64,000 bases of DNA. Origin: Desulfobacteraceae bacterium. Lineage in GTDB: Bacteria; Desulfobacterota; Desulfobacteria; Desulfobacterales; Desulfobacteraceae. Positions 1 through 9,252 of the stretch are shown one piece after another. Every line of letters begins with the position of its first letter. The stretch's first letter is position 1. The notes under the pieces were generated by a model that was given only the letters and a program-made list of their open reading frames with translations, did not search any database and was not told the DNA's origin. A program made the position numbers and the translations under genes. The stretch is from assembly GCA_024225635.1 (NCBI GenBank), contig JAAEMK010000557.1:93587-157586 (forward strand), written 5' to 3'.

Positions 1-1
1 T

Positions 2-340
2 CCCCTTGCCAATGTTTCCGGTTCCGGAGCCAAGGGCGATAGAAGCGATTATACCGCCATCGACCTGTACAACCTGGAACTTATGTACAGGATTCGTCAG
101 AACTGGGCATTCAGCGAGCGGCTGGCCAAGGCTGATAAGGCCCTTGAGGCCAGGGTGCTGATCAAGATATTGAAAAACGGTCAGATCCGGGATGTCTGGT
201 TTGAAACCCGTTCCGGAAATCATTACCTGGATGAATCCGCCCTGAAAGCCGTCAAAAAATCGAGTCCCTTGCCGCCGCTGCCAAAGGGGTATACTTCCTA
301 TGAAATCGGCCTTAAATTCACACCGTCCGGACTGAAATAG
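2..340 (+). CDS. tolA: TolA/TonB-family energy transducer, C-terminal part
   Basis: The reading frame is open from the left edge of the window, so the true start lies upstream and only about 112 C-terminal residues are visible. They form a TolA/TonB C-terminal domain: a helix with LELMYRIRQNWAF, then strands around VLIKILKNGQIRDVWF, then a helix with LDESALKAVKKSSPLPPLP. In the Tol-Pal system this periplasmic domain carries proton-motive energy from TolQR in the inner membrane to TolB and Pal at the outer membrane during cell division. The tolB start follows 8 bp after the stop, which is the usual tolA-tolB order and favours TolA over a generic TonB. The missing N terminus would hold the membrane anchor and long helical linker. 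Confidence 0.85.
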   Translation, partial: PLANVSGSGAKGDRSDYTAIDLYNLELMYRIRQNWAFSERLAKADKALEARVLIKILKNGQIRDVWFETRSGNHYLDESALKAVKKSSPLPPLPKGYTSYEIGLKFTPSGLK

Positions 341-348
341 ATACGCCT

Positions 349-1680
349 ATGTTTGGAAACAGAAAAATATTACTTTGCACTGTCGTGGTCCTGCTGCTTG
401 CCGGGGGTGTTTTTCCCCGTTTTGCCGCCGCCCAGCACGCCTATATTAACATCAGCGATCCCTTTCTCAGGAAGAGTCCCGTGGCCGTCCCGGACTTCAA
501 GGTCCTTGGGGGGCAAGACACTGCTGCAAGGCTTGGCCGGGAAGCCAGGACCATCCTTGCCGATGCTCTTGAGTTCACCGGATACATCAAGGCGCTGGAC
601 AGGGTCTCCTATATTGAACAGCCGGCCGTGACCGGGATCTCACGGGCCGAGGTCAATTTTAAAAACTGGACCGTGGTGGGGGCTGAGCTTCTGGTGACCG
701 GCGGAATTTTCACATCCGGCGATGGGGTGCAGCTCAAGCTGAGGCTCTTTGACACCTTTACCGAACGGCTGCTTGTGGGTAAGGTCTATTCGGGAAGCGC
801 CGGGGATATCCGGCGGATGGTGCATCGCTTCTGTAGTGAAATTTCCCTTCATCTCACCGGAAAACGGGGGATCTTTTCAAGCAGGCTTGCTTTTGTATCC
901 ACCCTGGGAAAGAACAAGGAGATCTTTGTCTGCGATTTTGACGGGTACCGCCCGCGGCAGGTGACCCGCCTCAACAGCATCACCCTGTCTCCCTCCTGGT
1001 CCTCGGACGGTCGATATCTTGCATACACCTCTTATGTGAATGGAAATCCAGATCTTTACATAAAAAATCTGAAGCAGAAACAGGGAACCTCGGTTCGGCT
1101 CAAGGGGGTAAACATCACTCCTGACTGGGTTCCGGGCCAGTTTGCCCTGGCTGCCACCTTGAGTTACGCAGGGGACCAGGAAATTTATTTGTTGACCGGA
1201 AAAGGGAAAATTATTAAGAGATTAACTATGAGTTGGGGGATTGACGTTTCCCCCGAGTTTTCACCAGATGGGAAAAAGATCGCCTTTGTGTCCAAAAGGG
1301 CAGGGACCCCTCAGATTTATATCAAGGATTTGGAGACGGAAACGGTTCGGCGCCTCACCTTTCAGGGGCGTTACAATACCTCTCCAGCCTGGTCGCCGGA
1401 CGGAGATAAAATTGCCTATGTCGGTGTCGTCAAGGGGGAAATCAACATATATATGATTGGGATTGACGGAACCGGCCCGGTTCAGTTGACCCGCGACGCC
1501 GGAGACAATGAAGATCCTTCATGGGCTCCGGACGGCAGTCTGATAACCTTCACCTCCACCCGTGAGGGGGTGTCAAGAATTTATGTGATGACTGCAACCG
1601 GCGGGGAGCAGCGGCGTCTTCTCCTGATGGAGGGAGCCCAGACCGATTCGGAATGGTCCCAGGGAAATGAGAACAATTGA
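349..1680 (+). CDS. tolB: Tol-Pal system beta-propeller protein TolB
   Basis: The product is a 443-residue periplasmic protein. A signal peptide (about residues 1-28, ending FAAAQ) is followed by the TolB N-terminal alpha/beta domain (about 30-170). A six-bladed propeller fills the rest, built from WD-like repeats of the form [42 protein letters not shown] and [14 protein letters not shown]. TolB binds Pal and the TolA C-terminal domain and helps outer-membrane constriction at division. Length and repeat pattern are normal for the family. It sits between tolA and pal in an evident operon. The ATG at 349 has no strong ribosome-binding site, so coupling to tolA translation is plausible. Confidence 0.97.
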   Translation: MFGNRKILLCTVVVLLLAGGVFPRFAAAQHAYINISDPFLRKSPVAVPDFKVLGGQDTAARLGREARTILADALEFTGYIKALDRVSYIEQPAVTGISRAEVNFKNWTVVGAELLVTGGIFTSGDGVQLKLRLFDTFTERLLVGKVYSGSAGDIRRMVHRFCSEISLHLTGKRGIFSSRLAFVSTLGKNKEIFVCDFDGYRPRQVTRLNSITLSPSWSSDGRYLAYTSYVNGNPDLYIKNLKQKQGTSVRLKGVNITPDWVPGQFALAATLSYAGDQEIYLLTGKGKIIKRLTMSWGIDVSPEFSPDGKKIAFVSKRAGTPQIYIKDLETETVRRLTFQGRYNTSPAWSPDGDKIAYVGVVKGEINIYMIGIDGTGPVQLTRDAGDNEDPSWAPDGSLITFTSTREGVSRIYVMTATGGEQRRLLLMEGAQTDSEWSQGNENN

Positions 1681-1715
1681 GTGTGAATAAATCTAAATTG
1701 ATCAAAGGAGGAGAG

Positions 1716-2321
1716 ATGAAGAAACGACTATTGATGAACCTGACAGCGGCCCTCATGGTATCGGGCCTTGTGTTCACCTTTTCCTGTGCGAAAAAACAAG
1801 TGGTTTCAGAGCCGCCCACCGGGGTGACCGTTGACCAGGCTGCAGAGGAGGAAGCTGCCGCGGCGGCGGCAAGGGCCGAGGAGCTCGCAAAGCAGAGGGC
1901 CATGGAAGAGGCCCGGCTGAAGGCGGAGTCCCTGAAGGAAGCCCAGATGAAAGAAGCCGAGGTTGCTATGAAGGCTGCGGCTGCGAGAGAATTCCAGAGC
2001 CAGGATATTTATTATGGTTTCGACAGCTCGGAGCTGACCCCCAGGTCCAAGAGCCTGTTAAAGGAGAAGGCGGACTGGATCGAGCAGAATCCAACGGTTC
2101 TGGTTACCATCGAAGGACATTGCGATGACCGGGGAACCACGGAATACAACCTTGCCCTGGGAGAAAGGCGGGCGCTTTCCGCCAAAAAGTTCCTGGTCAA
2201 TCTTGGTATCCCGGAGTCCCGCCTGAGAACCATCAGCTACGGGGAGGAGCGTCCCTTTGACACCGCAGCCACCGAGGAAGCCTGGGCCAAGAACAGGCGT
2301 GCCCATTTCGTTATCAAATAG
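1716..2321 (+). CDS. pal: Peptidoglycan-associated lipoprotein Pal
   Basis: The product is 201 residues. The start at 1716 is chosen because AAAGGAGGAG precedes it and it begins a lipoprotein signal ([19 protein letters not shown]) with the lipidated Cys near residue 24. The lipobox is loose (Thr-Phe-Ser-Cys). Residues about 45-90 form a highly charged Ala/Glu/Lys helix. The C-terminal OmpA domain (about 95-200) carries the peptidoglycan-binding signature [20 protein letters not shown] and NRRAHFVIK. Pal tethers the outer membrane to diaminopimelate in the wall and is recycled by TolB. The first in-frame TTG, at 1677, overlaps the tolB stop but has no ribosome-binding site. Confidence 0.96.
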   Translation: MKKRLLMNLTAALMVSGLVFTFSCAKKQVVSEPPTGVTVDQAAEEEAAAAAARAEELAKQRAMEEARLKAESLKEAQMKEAEVAMKAAAAREFQSQDIYYGFDSSELTPRSKSLLKEKADWIEQNPTVLVTIEGHCDDRGTTEYNLALGERRALSAKKFLVNLGIPESRLRTISYGEERPFDTAATEEAWAKNRRAHFVIK

Positions 2322-2343
2322 ATGAGTGAATTTCCACGACCTT

Positions 2344-2380
2344 CAGGCGCAGCAGCCGCTTCAAGTGGCAGCTGCGCCTG
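2344..2380 (+). other. Long hairpin between pal and cpoB
   Basis: CAGGCGCAGC at 2344-2353 pairs exactly with GCTGCGCCTG at 2371-2380. The inner bases (GCCGCTT against AAGTGGC, one G-T pair) extend the stem after a single A-A mismatch, giving about 17 paired positions. No run of T follows, so it is not a classical intrinsic terminator. It could stabilise the upstream tolB-pal message or partly uncouple cpoB. Confidence 0.5.
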
Positions 2381-2414
2381 ATTCGTCCCTGGAATCTGTC
2401 TTTGGAGTGTTACC

Positions 2415-3272
2415 ATGAGAAAATTATCCTTTCTTGCCCTTTGCCCACTGGCTTTGTTTTTGGTTTCAGGCTGCGTAACCACCCAGGATTTTTCCATGCT
2501 TGAGAACAGGGTTGCAGCCCTGGAGATGGATAATGCGCGCCGGATAAGCAAGGAAAAACAGCAGCGTAAGGAGATCGCCATTGCCGTCAACCGGGTTGAA
2601 TCCGGGCTTCAAAAGAGCGGAAAATCCTACCGGGAAGGTTATGCCGAGTTAAAAAGTCTTGTTGAGGAGCTGAAGCACGAGAACCGCCAGCTGCTGGGGC
2701 GGCTGGAAGAGTCCGAGTACCGGGTTGAACAGTTGGGGAAGCAAGCGGCCGATCAAAGCGGGAGCGATTTTGCCAGGCTTGATACCGCTGTGTCTAAAAA
2801 TTTCCAGCGGCTTACGGTCCTTGAACAATACATGGGGCTTGAACCCTCGGACGGGGAAGCCGCCCCGGTCAAGGGCGGGGAGACCGCCCCGGCCGACATG
2901 GGGGAAAAGGGGCTCTATGCCCGGTCCAAGGGTTTTCTGGACCAGGAAGAGTATGACCGTGCCCGGAAGGGGTTCGAGCAGTTTCTGAAGCGCTACCCGG
3001 AATCGGAAAACGCGGACAACGCAAGGTTCTGGATTGCAGACAGCTATTACCGGGAAAAGTGGTATGAGAAGGCGATCCTCGAGTACCAGAAGGTGGTCGA
3101 GAATTACGCCAAGGGAAACAAGGTTGCCGCCGCCCTGTTGAAGCAGGGGTATGCATTTGCGAACCTTGGTGAAAAAGCCAATGCGCGGCTGATACTCAAA
3201 GAACTCGTCAAAAAGTACCCCGGCACCAACGAAGCAAAGATAGCGGCCAAAAAGCTCAAGACCCTTAAATGA
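2415..3272 (+). CDS. cpoB: Tol-Pal cell division coordinator CpoB (YbgF)
   Basis: The product is 285 residues. The N terminus has a clear lipoprotein signal ending VSGC (Cys at about residue 20), so this homologue is probably membrane-anchored, whereas the E. coli protein is soluble. Residues about 25-110 are a coiled coil rich in Glu, Lys and Arg. TPR repeats fill about 165-285 (GLYARSKGFLDQEEYDRARK, DNARFWIADSYYREKWYEKA). CpoB links Tol energy with PBP1B-driven wall synthesis at the septum. It closes the tol cluster, and ruvC starts 13 bp later, suggesting one transcript. Confidence 0.93.
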   Translation: MRKLSFLALCPLALFLVSGCVTTQDFSMLENRVAALEMDNARRISKEKQQRKEIAIAVNRVESGLQKSGKSYREGYAELKSLVEELKHENRQLLGRLEESEYRVEQLGKQAADQSGSDFARLDTAVSKNFQRLTVLEQYMGLEPSDGEAAPVKGGETAPADMGEKGLYARSKGFLDQEEYDRARKGFEQFLKRYPESENADNARFWIADSYYREKWYEKAILEYQKVVENYAKGNKVAAALLKQGYAFANLGEKANARLILKELVKKYPGTNEAKIAAKKLKTLK

Positions 3273-3285
3273 CGAGTCTCATTCC

Positions 3286-3771
3286 ATGGTAAAAGTTGTT
3301 GGTATCGACCCGGGCCTTGCCGGCACCGGGATTGGCGTGATCGAGGGGGAGAACGCACGGGTCGCCGGTTATTCCTTCGGCAGTATTGCCACGGATAAGA
3401 GCGACCCCACCTATCTTCGCCTTAACACCATCTACACGAAAGTTCATGACTTCCTCTGCCATCAAAAGCCGGACCTGGTGGTGATCGAGGATATCTTCTC
3501 CCTTGAAAAATATCCAGGATCGGGTATTATGCTCGGAAAAGTTTCAGGCGTCCTCCTTGTTGCTGCGTTCAAGGCCGGGGCAAAAGTTGAAGAGTTGTCC
3601 GTTCGAGGGGCCAAAAAAGTGGTCACAGGGTCGGGCCGTGCAGACAAACATCAGGTGGAGAGATCCGTGAGAAATATATTGAAACATTCCGACCCCATCA
3701 GGCCCTTTCATGCGTCCGATGCCCTTGCCCTGGCCCTTGCCGGGTTTTATCGCAGGGAGCGGATATTATGA
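3286..3771 (+). CDS. ruvC: Holliday junction endonuclease RuvC
   Basis: The product is 161 residues with the RNase H-like fold. The metal-binding acidic residues are visible: D8 in VGIDPG, E68 in VVIEDIF, and H142/D145 in FHASDALALAL. RuvC resolves four-way junctions after RuvAB branch migration in recombination repair. Length matches the family. It lies directly behind cpoB and overlaps ruvA by 4 bp (ATGA), so translation is coupled. Confidence 0.97.
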   Translation: MVKVVGIDPGLAGTGIGVIEGENARVAGYSFGSIATDKSDPTYLRLNTIYTKVHDFLCHQKPDLVVIEDIFSLEKYPGSGIMLGKVSGVLLVAAFKAGAKVEELSVRGAKKVVTGSGRADKHQVERSVRNILKHSDPIRPFHASDALALALAGFYRRERIL

Positions 3772-4409
3772 TCGGTTACCTTGAGGGGCGGGTGCTGAAG
3801 CTTGAGAACGATAGCATCCTTCTTGTGGCAAACCAGGTGGGCTATGAGGTCCTGCTGCCGGCAACGGTTGTTGCCACAGTGCAGGGCAAGCTGGCGGACG
3901 GGGATATCAGCCTTTATATCTATTATAATCAGACCGAGCGTCAGCCGAAACCGGTGCTCATCGGATTTGATTCAGAGGAGGAAAAGGCCTTTTTTCAGCT
4001 TTTCATCTCCGTGGACGCCATCGGTCCCCTGAAGGCGGCCAAAGCCATGGAACATCCGGTATCAGCCATTGCCAGGGCCATTGAAACCAAGGACGTCGCC
4101 TTTCTTTCCACCCTCAAGGGGATCGGGAAGCGAACGGCCCAGAAGATCGTCGCAGCCCTCCACGGCAAGGCCGTGCCCTTTCTCGGAGAAGGTGAAAGCG
4201 TTGATACGGCTCCAAGGAGTTTGAAAACTCCGGGGAAATCCGTTTCCATTCAGGTGGTGATAGATCAGGTCGTGGGTGTTCTGACAAGCAAGCTCGGCCA
4301 CACCACCGGGGCGGCCAAGGCCATGGTTGCCGATGCCCTGGAACGCAATCCGGAAATCACCACGCCCGAAGCACTGTTCGACGAGGTGTATAAGGGAGAT
4401 AACCCCTGA
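3768..4409 (+). CDS. ruvA: Holliday junction branch migration protein RuvA
   Basis: The product is 213 residues, slightly longer than the E. coli protein. It has the N-terminal OB fold ([20 protein letters not shown]), helix-hairpin-helix motifs ([36 protein letters not shown]), a flexible linker around residues 145-165, and the C-terminal three-helix domain that contacts RuvB ([20 protein letters not shown]). RuvA holds the junction in square-planar form for the RuvB motor. It overlaps ruvC by 4 bp, and ruvB starts within its stop codon (TGATG). Confidence 0.97.
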   Translation: MIGYLEGRVLKLENDSILLVANQVGYEVLLPATVVATVQGKLADGDISLYIYYNQTERQPKPVLIGFDSEEEKAFFQLFISVDAIGPLKAAKAMEHPVSAIARAIETKDVAFLSTLKGIGKRTAQKIVAALHGKAVPFLGEGESVDTAPRSLKTPGKSVSIQVVIDQVVGVLTSKLGHTTGAAKAMVADALERNPEITTPEALFDEVYKGDNP

Positions 4410-5461
4410 TGAGTGACGGAATTCTTTCGTTTTCTTCAAAAGACGAAAAAAACAGCGAGGAGCTGATATCTTCCCGGGAGCAACCCTTGGATACGGAGTC
4501 CGAGGTCGTATCCCTCAGGCCGGAGAGCTTTGATGACTATGTGGGCCAGGCCGATACGGTGGAGACTCTCAAGATTGCCATCCAGGCGGCAAAGATGCGG
4601 GGGGAATCCCTGGATCATGTGCTGCTCCACGGTCCTCCCGGCCTTGGAAAGACCACCATTTCCCACATCATCGCCAATGAAATGGGAGGGGGGCTTACCA
4701 TCACCTCCGGACCCGCCCTGGAAAAGGGGGGGGATCTCATCGGCATGCTCACCAACCTGGGCACCGGGGATATTCTTTTCATCGACGAGATCCACAGGCT
4801 TCCTAAAACCGTGGAGGAGTTCCTCTATCCGGCCATGGAGGATTTTGCCGTGGATTTTGTCTTTGACACGGGGCTCAATGCCAGGAGCCACCGTTACCAG
4901 CTGAAGCGGTTTGTCCTTGTGGGGGCGACCACCCGGGTGGGACTGCTCTCTTCTCCGTTGCGGGACCGGTTCGGCATTTTCAGGAGCCTGGATTTTTACA
5001 CGGATGAAGAGCTTGTCACCATTGTCAAGCGGTCGGGCGCCCTTTTAGGGATTGCCATGGACGATGACGCCGCCCTTGAGCTGGCAAAACGGTCCAGGGG
5101 CACACCCAGGATTGCCAACCGGCTCTTGAAACGTGTCCGTGACTACTCCATGGTTCGTTCCGGGGGAGAGGTCACCCGGAACAGTGTGGAGGCGGCCCTG
5201 AACCTTGAGGGGATCGATTCCAAGGGCCTCACCGTGTTGGACCGGAATTACCTGAAGACAATTATCGAATTTTACAAGGGCGGCCCCGTTGGCATCGAGG
5301 CGGTGTCGGCAACCCTCCAGGAAGAAACCGATACCCTGGTGGATGTGGTGGAACCATATTTGCTGAAGATCGGCATGGTGATGCGCACCTCGGCCGGTCG
5401 CAAGGCTTCGGCTGAAGCCTACGAACATCTTGGCATTAACTATCAGATGGAGTTGTTTTAA
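4409..5461 (+). CDS. ruvB: Holliday junction branch migration ATPase RuvB
   Basis: The product is 350 residues. The N-terminal segment [12 protein letters not shown] is typical. Walker A is [12 protein letters not shown], Walker B is [11 protein letters not shown], and sensor 1 is LVGATTR. A small AAA lid follows ([19 protein letters not shown]), then a C-terminal winged helix ([20 protein letters not shown]). The hexameric motor drives branch migration with RuvA. The one-base overlap with ruvA indicates coupled translation. Confidence 0.98.
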   Translation: MSDGILSFSSKDEKNSEELISSREQPLDTESEVVSLRPESFDDYVGQADTVETLKIAIQAAKMRGESLDHVLLHGPPGLGKTTISHIIANEMGGGLTITSGPALEKGGDLIGMLTNLGTGDILFIDEIHRLPKTVEEFLYPAMEDFAVDFVFDTGLNARSHRYQLKRFVLVGATTRVGLLSSPLRDRFGIFRSLDFYTDEELVTIVKRSGALLGIAMDDDAALELAKRSRGTPRIANRLLKRVRDYSMVRSGGEVTRNSVEAALNLEGIDSKGLTVLDRNYLKTIIEFYKGGPVGIEAVSATLQEETDTLVDVVEPYLLKIGMVMRTSAGRKASAEAYEHLGINYQMELF

Positions 5462-5464
5462 GAA

Positions 5465-6808
5465 TTGAAGGCGTGTTTTGGAAGGGCGGCAGGGATCTGC
5501 CTTGTTCTGGTAGGAGTGTTGCTTGGGGGTAACAATACTGCAAATACGGCGTTTGCAGCGGTGGATAAGCCTGGTGATGCGGCCCAGCGGCCCGAGGCCC
5601 TGGTTCTTTTACCCATGAATATCAATGCCGTTCTGGTGGAAAAGAGTTCCCAGCAGGTGTTTCTTTATTCGTCAAACAGTGGGGGGGTATATGAACGCTT
5701 CAGGATTCCGTGTTCCACCGGCGCTGCTGCGGGAAATAAATTCAAGTCCGGGGATAAAAAAACACCGGAAGGGGTCTATTTCCTGACCGATGAGTATGAG
5801 GACCGCTATCTGTCCCCGGTTTACGGTAAAAAGGCGTTTCCCACGGATTACCCCAATTTTCTTGATCGCCAGGAGGGAAAGGGCGGATACGCCATCTGGC
5901 TCCACGGAACCAACAAGCAATTGAAACCCATGGATTCCAACGGTTGCGTCGCCATGAAGGATAAGGACATCCTTCGGCTTGCCGAGTATATTTCCCCTGG
6001 GACGACGCCGGTGGTCATGGTGGACAGCATCTCCTTTGCCGCGCCTGAAAATATCGACCGGGAGCGCCGGGCCCTGCTTTCATTCGCCTCAACCTGGGGG
6101 CGGGCCATTGGAAACGGGACATACCAGGAGTATCTTTCCCTGTACGATCCCGCTTATCTTCCGAATATCCAATGGTGGAATCAGTGGTGGAAGCTGAGAA
6201 GCCAAGCTGCCGGGGAAGGCCTTAAATTTCGGATCTCAATGGATTCCCCCGGGATTTACCGGGAAAAGAACGTTTTTGTCCTGTTTTTCGACATGGGGAT
6301 CGAGCTTGGAGAAAAGCGGGTGCCCCTTGGAAAACGAAAGCTCTTTGTTAAAAAAAACGATGATTCCTACCGGATCACAGGGGATCTGTTTCAGACCTTT
6401 CCCAAGGGAAAATCAGCCGATATCGATCTGATAGCCTCGGTCGCCAAGGGGCTCTACCGGGATGTGGGCCTTGGGCACTCCCTGCGGAAGTCCGTGGATG
6501 CCTGGCTTGCCGCCTGGTCCTCAAAGGATATGAATACCTATGCCGGGTTCTATTCAAACCGGTTCTTTTCGGACGGGATGAATAAAACCAGGTGGGTTGC
6601 AAGAAAACGCAGGCTTGCCGGAAAATACGATACCATCAAGGTGGCTGGAAGCAACTTCAGGATAGACAAGGGGGAAAACCGGAGTGTTGTCTCGTTTCTC
6701 CAGGATTACCGGTCGGACCATTTCAAGGAGAAGGGCGTGAAAACGTTAGTGCTGATTCAAGAGGAGGGGGTATGGAAGATATATCGAGAGAGCTGGAAAA
6801 AGAACTAA
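5465..6808 (+). CDS. Csd6-like L,D-transpeptidase/carboxypeptidase (YkuD plus NTF2-like domains)
   Basis: The product is 447 residues, starting at a TTG three bases after the ruvB stop; GGAG lies about 10 bases upstream. An N-terminal signal sequence precedes a YkuD domain (about 55-185) with the catalytic signature IWLHGTNKQ followed by SNGCVAM (catalytic Cys near residue 161). Two NTF2/SnoaL-like segments follow (about 200-310 and 335-447, the latter with DAWLAAWSSKDMNTYAGFY and GVWKIYRESW). YkuD plus NTF2 is the layout of Helicobacter Csd6, which trims peptidoglycan tetrapeptides for helical shape. The second NTF2-like unit appears to be extra. It overlaps the next gene by 37 bp. Confidence 0.85.
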   Translation: MKACFGRAAGICLVLVGVLLGGNNTANTAFAAVDKPGDAAQRPEALVLLPMNINAVLVEKSSQQVFLYSSNSGGVYERFRIPCSTGAAAGNKFKSGDKKTPEGVYFLTDEYEDRYLSPVYGKKAFPTDYPNFLDRQEGKGGYAIWLHGTNKQLKPMDSNGCVAMKDKDILRLAEYISPGTTPVVMVDSISFAAPENIDRERRALLSFASTWGRAIGNGTYQEYLSLYDPAYLPNIQWWNQWWKLRSQAAGEGLKFRISMDSPGIYREKNVFVLFFDMGIELGEKRVPLGKRKLFVKKNDDSYRITGDLFQTFPKGKSADIDLIASVAKGLYRDVGLGHSLRKSVDAWLAAWSSKDMNTYAGFYSNRFFSDGMNKTRWVARKRRLAGKYDTIKVAGSNFRIDKGENRSVVSFLQDYRSDHFKEKGVKTLVLIQEEGVWKIYRESWKKN

Positions 6809-7722
6809 AGGCTCACTCTCGGCCGGTGCCGGCCAAAAGAAAAATCAAGACGGAACTCTACTTTATCAATGAAATAGGGGAGATAGCTTCGGCTGCCTGG
6901 ATCAAGCCCCTTGTAGGGCTCCTGGCATTACTGACGTTTCTTTCAACAGCAACGGCAGGTGTGTTTGTATATTTTTACACCAATTCCGGGGCTGAACAGT
7001 CTGAGCTGGCCTGTAGCCTTGCCGCCAGGGAGAAGCGGGTTCAGCAGCTTGTCAGTGAGAAGGAGCTTCTCATGGCCCGCCTGGTGTTATCCGGCAAGGA
7101 TTCAGCTCTTGCCGTCGCCCTGTCTCCGGGGGAGAAACCTGCCGGAAATGGCGGGAAATCCGGGGTAAAAAAGAGTGCCGCCGCACCCAGGGTTGCTCCC
7201 GGCCCGAAGGTCGCAAAGGTCAAGCCTGAAACGGCAAAGAAGCAGAAGAAGACCCATCCCAAGCCCAAGCCCAAGCCCCAGGCCCAGGCCAAGGCCAAGG
7301 TGGAGAAAAAGAAGGCTGAGTCCGTTGCCAAGGTCGTGAAATCCCTGCCGAAGAAGGTTGGCGTAGAGGGACTCAAGGTGATCCGGGACGGTAACAACGG
7401 TGATCTGCTTGTGCGCTTTGATATCAGGAATATATCTGTTGGTTCAAACAATATATCAGGTTATATCTATGTTATTCTCAAGCCCGCCACCGGGGGTGGG
7501 AATGACTGGCTGGTGGTTCCCTCGGTTGCCATGAACAAGGGGAAACCCGCTGTTTACAGGAAGGGGCAATATTTTTCCATCGCCCATTTCAAACCCGTTA
7601 ATTTCAGGGTGAAAACGCAGCTTGCGCCCGACTCCTTTAAGACTGCCACTGTTTTTATCTATAACGAAGAAGGTGGCTTGATGTTCCAGCGGGATATGGC
7701 TCTCGCACAATCAAAGGGATAA
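6772..7722 (+). CDS. Single-pass membrane protein with Lys/Pro/Ala-rich linker, possible cell-shape scaffold
   Basis: The product is 316 residues, starting at 6772 behind a strong site (GAGGAGGGGG) inside the end of the preceding gene. It has a short cytoplasmic N terminus (MEDISRELEKELKAH), one transmembrane helix at about residues 43-65 (VGLLALLTFLSTATAGVFVY), a short coiled-coil stretch, a Lys/Pro/Ala-rich linker (about 125-195, KPKPKPQAQAKAKVEK), and a folded C-terminal beta-rich domain (about 205-315). The family was not recognised. Its place between Csd6-like and Csd4-like genes, with a bactofilin after them, and its anchor-linker-domain layout make it a positional counterpart of Helicobacter Csd5. 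That is inference from context only. Confidence 0.75.
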   Translation: MEDISRELEKELKAHSRPVPAKRKIKTELYFINEIGEIASAAWIKPLVGLLALLTFLSTATAGVFVYFYTNSGAEQSELACSLAAREKRVQQLVSEKELLMARLVLSGKDSALAVALSPGEKPAGNGGKSGVKKSAAAPRVAPGPKVAKVKPETAKKQKKTHPKPKPKPQAQAKAKVEKKKAESVAKVVKSLPKKVGVEGLKVIRDGNNGDLLVRFDIRNISVGSNNISGYIYVILKPATGGGNDWLVVPSVAMNKGKPAVYRKGQYFSIAHFKPVNFRVKTQLAPDSFKTATVFIYNEEGGLMFQRDMALAQSKG

Positions 7723-9233
7723 TGATGAACCTCTGTTTTAAATATTGCCTGCTCATGGCGGCCGCTGTTCTGGGGTGTTGTTCTTTCTTCGGGCAGGCGG
7801 ATGCCCAAACCACCCACACCGTGTTTTACGAAGGCAGCGACAACGAGCTTCACGTTTACAGGGTCTACGGAGCAAAACCCGGAAAGACCCTGCTGCTCAT
7901 CGGCGGAATCCAGGGGGATGAGCCCGGGGGATTTCTTGCCGCCGATCTCTATGCTGATTTTTCCCTTGAGACCGGAAACCTCATTGTCGTGCCCCGGGCC
8001 AACTTCCCTTCCATTCTCCAGCAGAAGCGGAAGGTGAACGAGGATATGAATCGTAAGTTCGCAGATGATCATGTTCCCAACTATGAGGCAAAGGTCGTCA
8101 AGGTGCTCAAGCAGCTGATCCATGAGAGCGATTGCCTGTTGAACCTCCACGAGGGATCCGGGGTCTACAGTGAGAAATGGGAAGGCCCCATGAGAAATCC
8201 TTCCCGGTTCGGCCAGTCCATCATTGCCGACGCCAGGGTGCTTGAGACTTCAAAAACCGGAGAAAAGATCGATCTTGAGGCCATGGCCAAGGCGGTGGTC
8301 GGCAAGGTGAATTCCCATATCGGGAATCCGAAGCATTTTTTTCACTTCAACAACCACATGACACAGGAAAAGGATACCATTCACCAGGAACAGCGGAAAT
8401 CCGCCACCTATTATGCGCTCTATAAGGCAAAAATTCCCGCCTTTGGTGTCGAGAGCGCCAAGGCGCTTCCCCTGGAGCAGAAGGTGCGCCAGCACATCTA
8501 TGCCATCAACGGGTTCATGGAGCTGCTCGACATCGTGCCTGAGACCCCCGGGGTGGATCTGAAAAAACCGGAACTCAAATATATGATTATCTCGGTGAAC
8601 GACTCCGTTCCCGTGGTTGTGATGAAGGGCCAGCACCTCCAGGTGCAGCCCAATGACATTGTGGAGGTCCTGGATATTGAGGTCAACTACGAACGGGGGT
8701 TGAGTGTTGATATCGTCGGGCTTGGCAGCAGGCTCAACGACATGGGAAGAAAGGTCAGGATTGAACGGGAGACGCGGATCGTCGGAAAAAAGGATTTCTA
8801 TCCATGCGGAAGCGTGTATCTTGATTTCAAGCCTGATACGGCCGTCCCGGGGAGCCGGCCCATTGTGTCGGAGCCCGTTGAAAAGGACGCCCCCATGATT
8901 TACAGGATCAGGATTAACAACAGGCGCCTGGAGGTGGGGAATAACGAACATGTGGAACTGGTCGTCGGGGATACCTTTGAGATCGAGGATATTGTAACCC
9001 CGGGAGAGGACCCGTCGGATTTCACAGTCAACTTCAAGGGGTTTGTGGGCAATCCAAGTGTCAACACCGGCGAGGACCGGGGCTATGTCGTGGATACAGG
9101 TAAAGATGTTTTGATGAAACGCTACTCCATGCATCAAAAGGGCAGGCGCTACTATGTGGTGACCACCCGGGGAGATACCGAGGTTGGCAGGCTGTACATC
9201 GATTTAAAACCTTCTACAGGTCGGGAGAAATAA
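7722..9233 (+). CDS. Csd4-like M99 D,L-carboxypeptidase
   Basis: The product is 503 residues, secreted (signal peptide to about residue 29, ending GQADAQ). The N-terminal domain is a carboxypeptidase fold with metal ligands Q64 and E67 in LIGGIQGDEPGG and H143 in LLNLHEGSG. Glu244 in FGVESAKALP is placed as the general base. Glutamine in place of the usual first histidine is the hallmark of the M99/Csd4 group, which cleaves the D,L bond of peptidoglycan tripeptides. Beta-rich accessory domains occupy about 270-500. The start overlaps the previous stop (TAATG), so the genes are coupled. A Csd4-type shape enzyme is likely; the substrate is inferred. Confidence 0.85.
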   Translation: MMNLCFKYCLLMAAAVLGCCSFFGQADAQTTHTVFYEGSDNELHVYRVYGAKPGKTLLLIGGIQGDEPGGFLAADLYADFSLETGNLIVVPRANFPSILQQKRKVNEDMNRKFADDHVPNYEAKVVKVLKQLIHESDCLLNLHEGSGVYSEKWEGPMRNPSRFGQSIIADARVLETSKTGEKIDLEAMAKAVVGKVNSHIGNPKHFFHFNNHMTQEKDTIHQEQRKSATYYALYKAKIPAFGVESAKALPLEQKVRQHIYAINGFMELLDIVPETPGVDLKKPELKYMIISVNDSVPVVVMKGQHLQVQPNDIVEVLDIEVNYERGLSVDIVGLGSRLNDMGRKVRIERETRIVGKKDFYPCGSVYLDFKPDTAVPGSRPIVSEPVEKDAPMIYRIRINNRRLEVGNNEHVELVVGDTFEIEDIVTPGEDPSDFTVNFKGFVGNPSVNTGEDRGYVVDTGKDVLMKRYSMHQKGRRYYVVTTRGDTEVGRLYIDLKPSTGREK

Positions 9234-9252
9234 CGTGGGAAAAAAGGAGCGA

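Noticed and set aside
8250-9137. Minus-strand frame of about 295 codons over the Csd4-like gene
   Set aside because: No recognisable domain, and the + strand gene has a full catalytic site.
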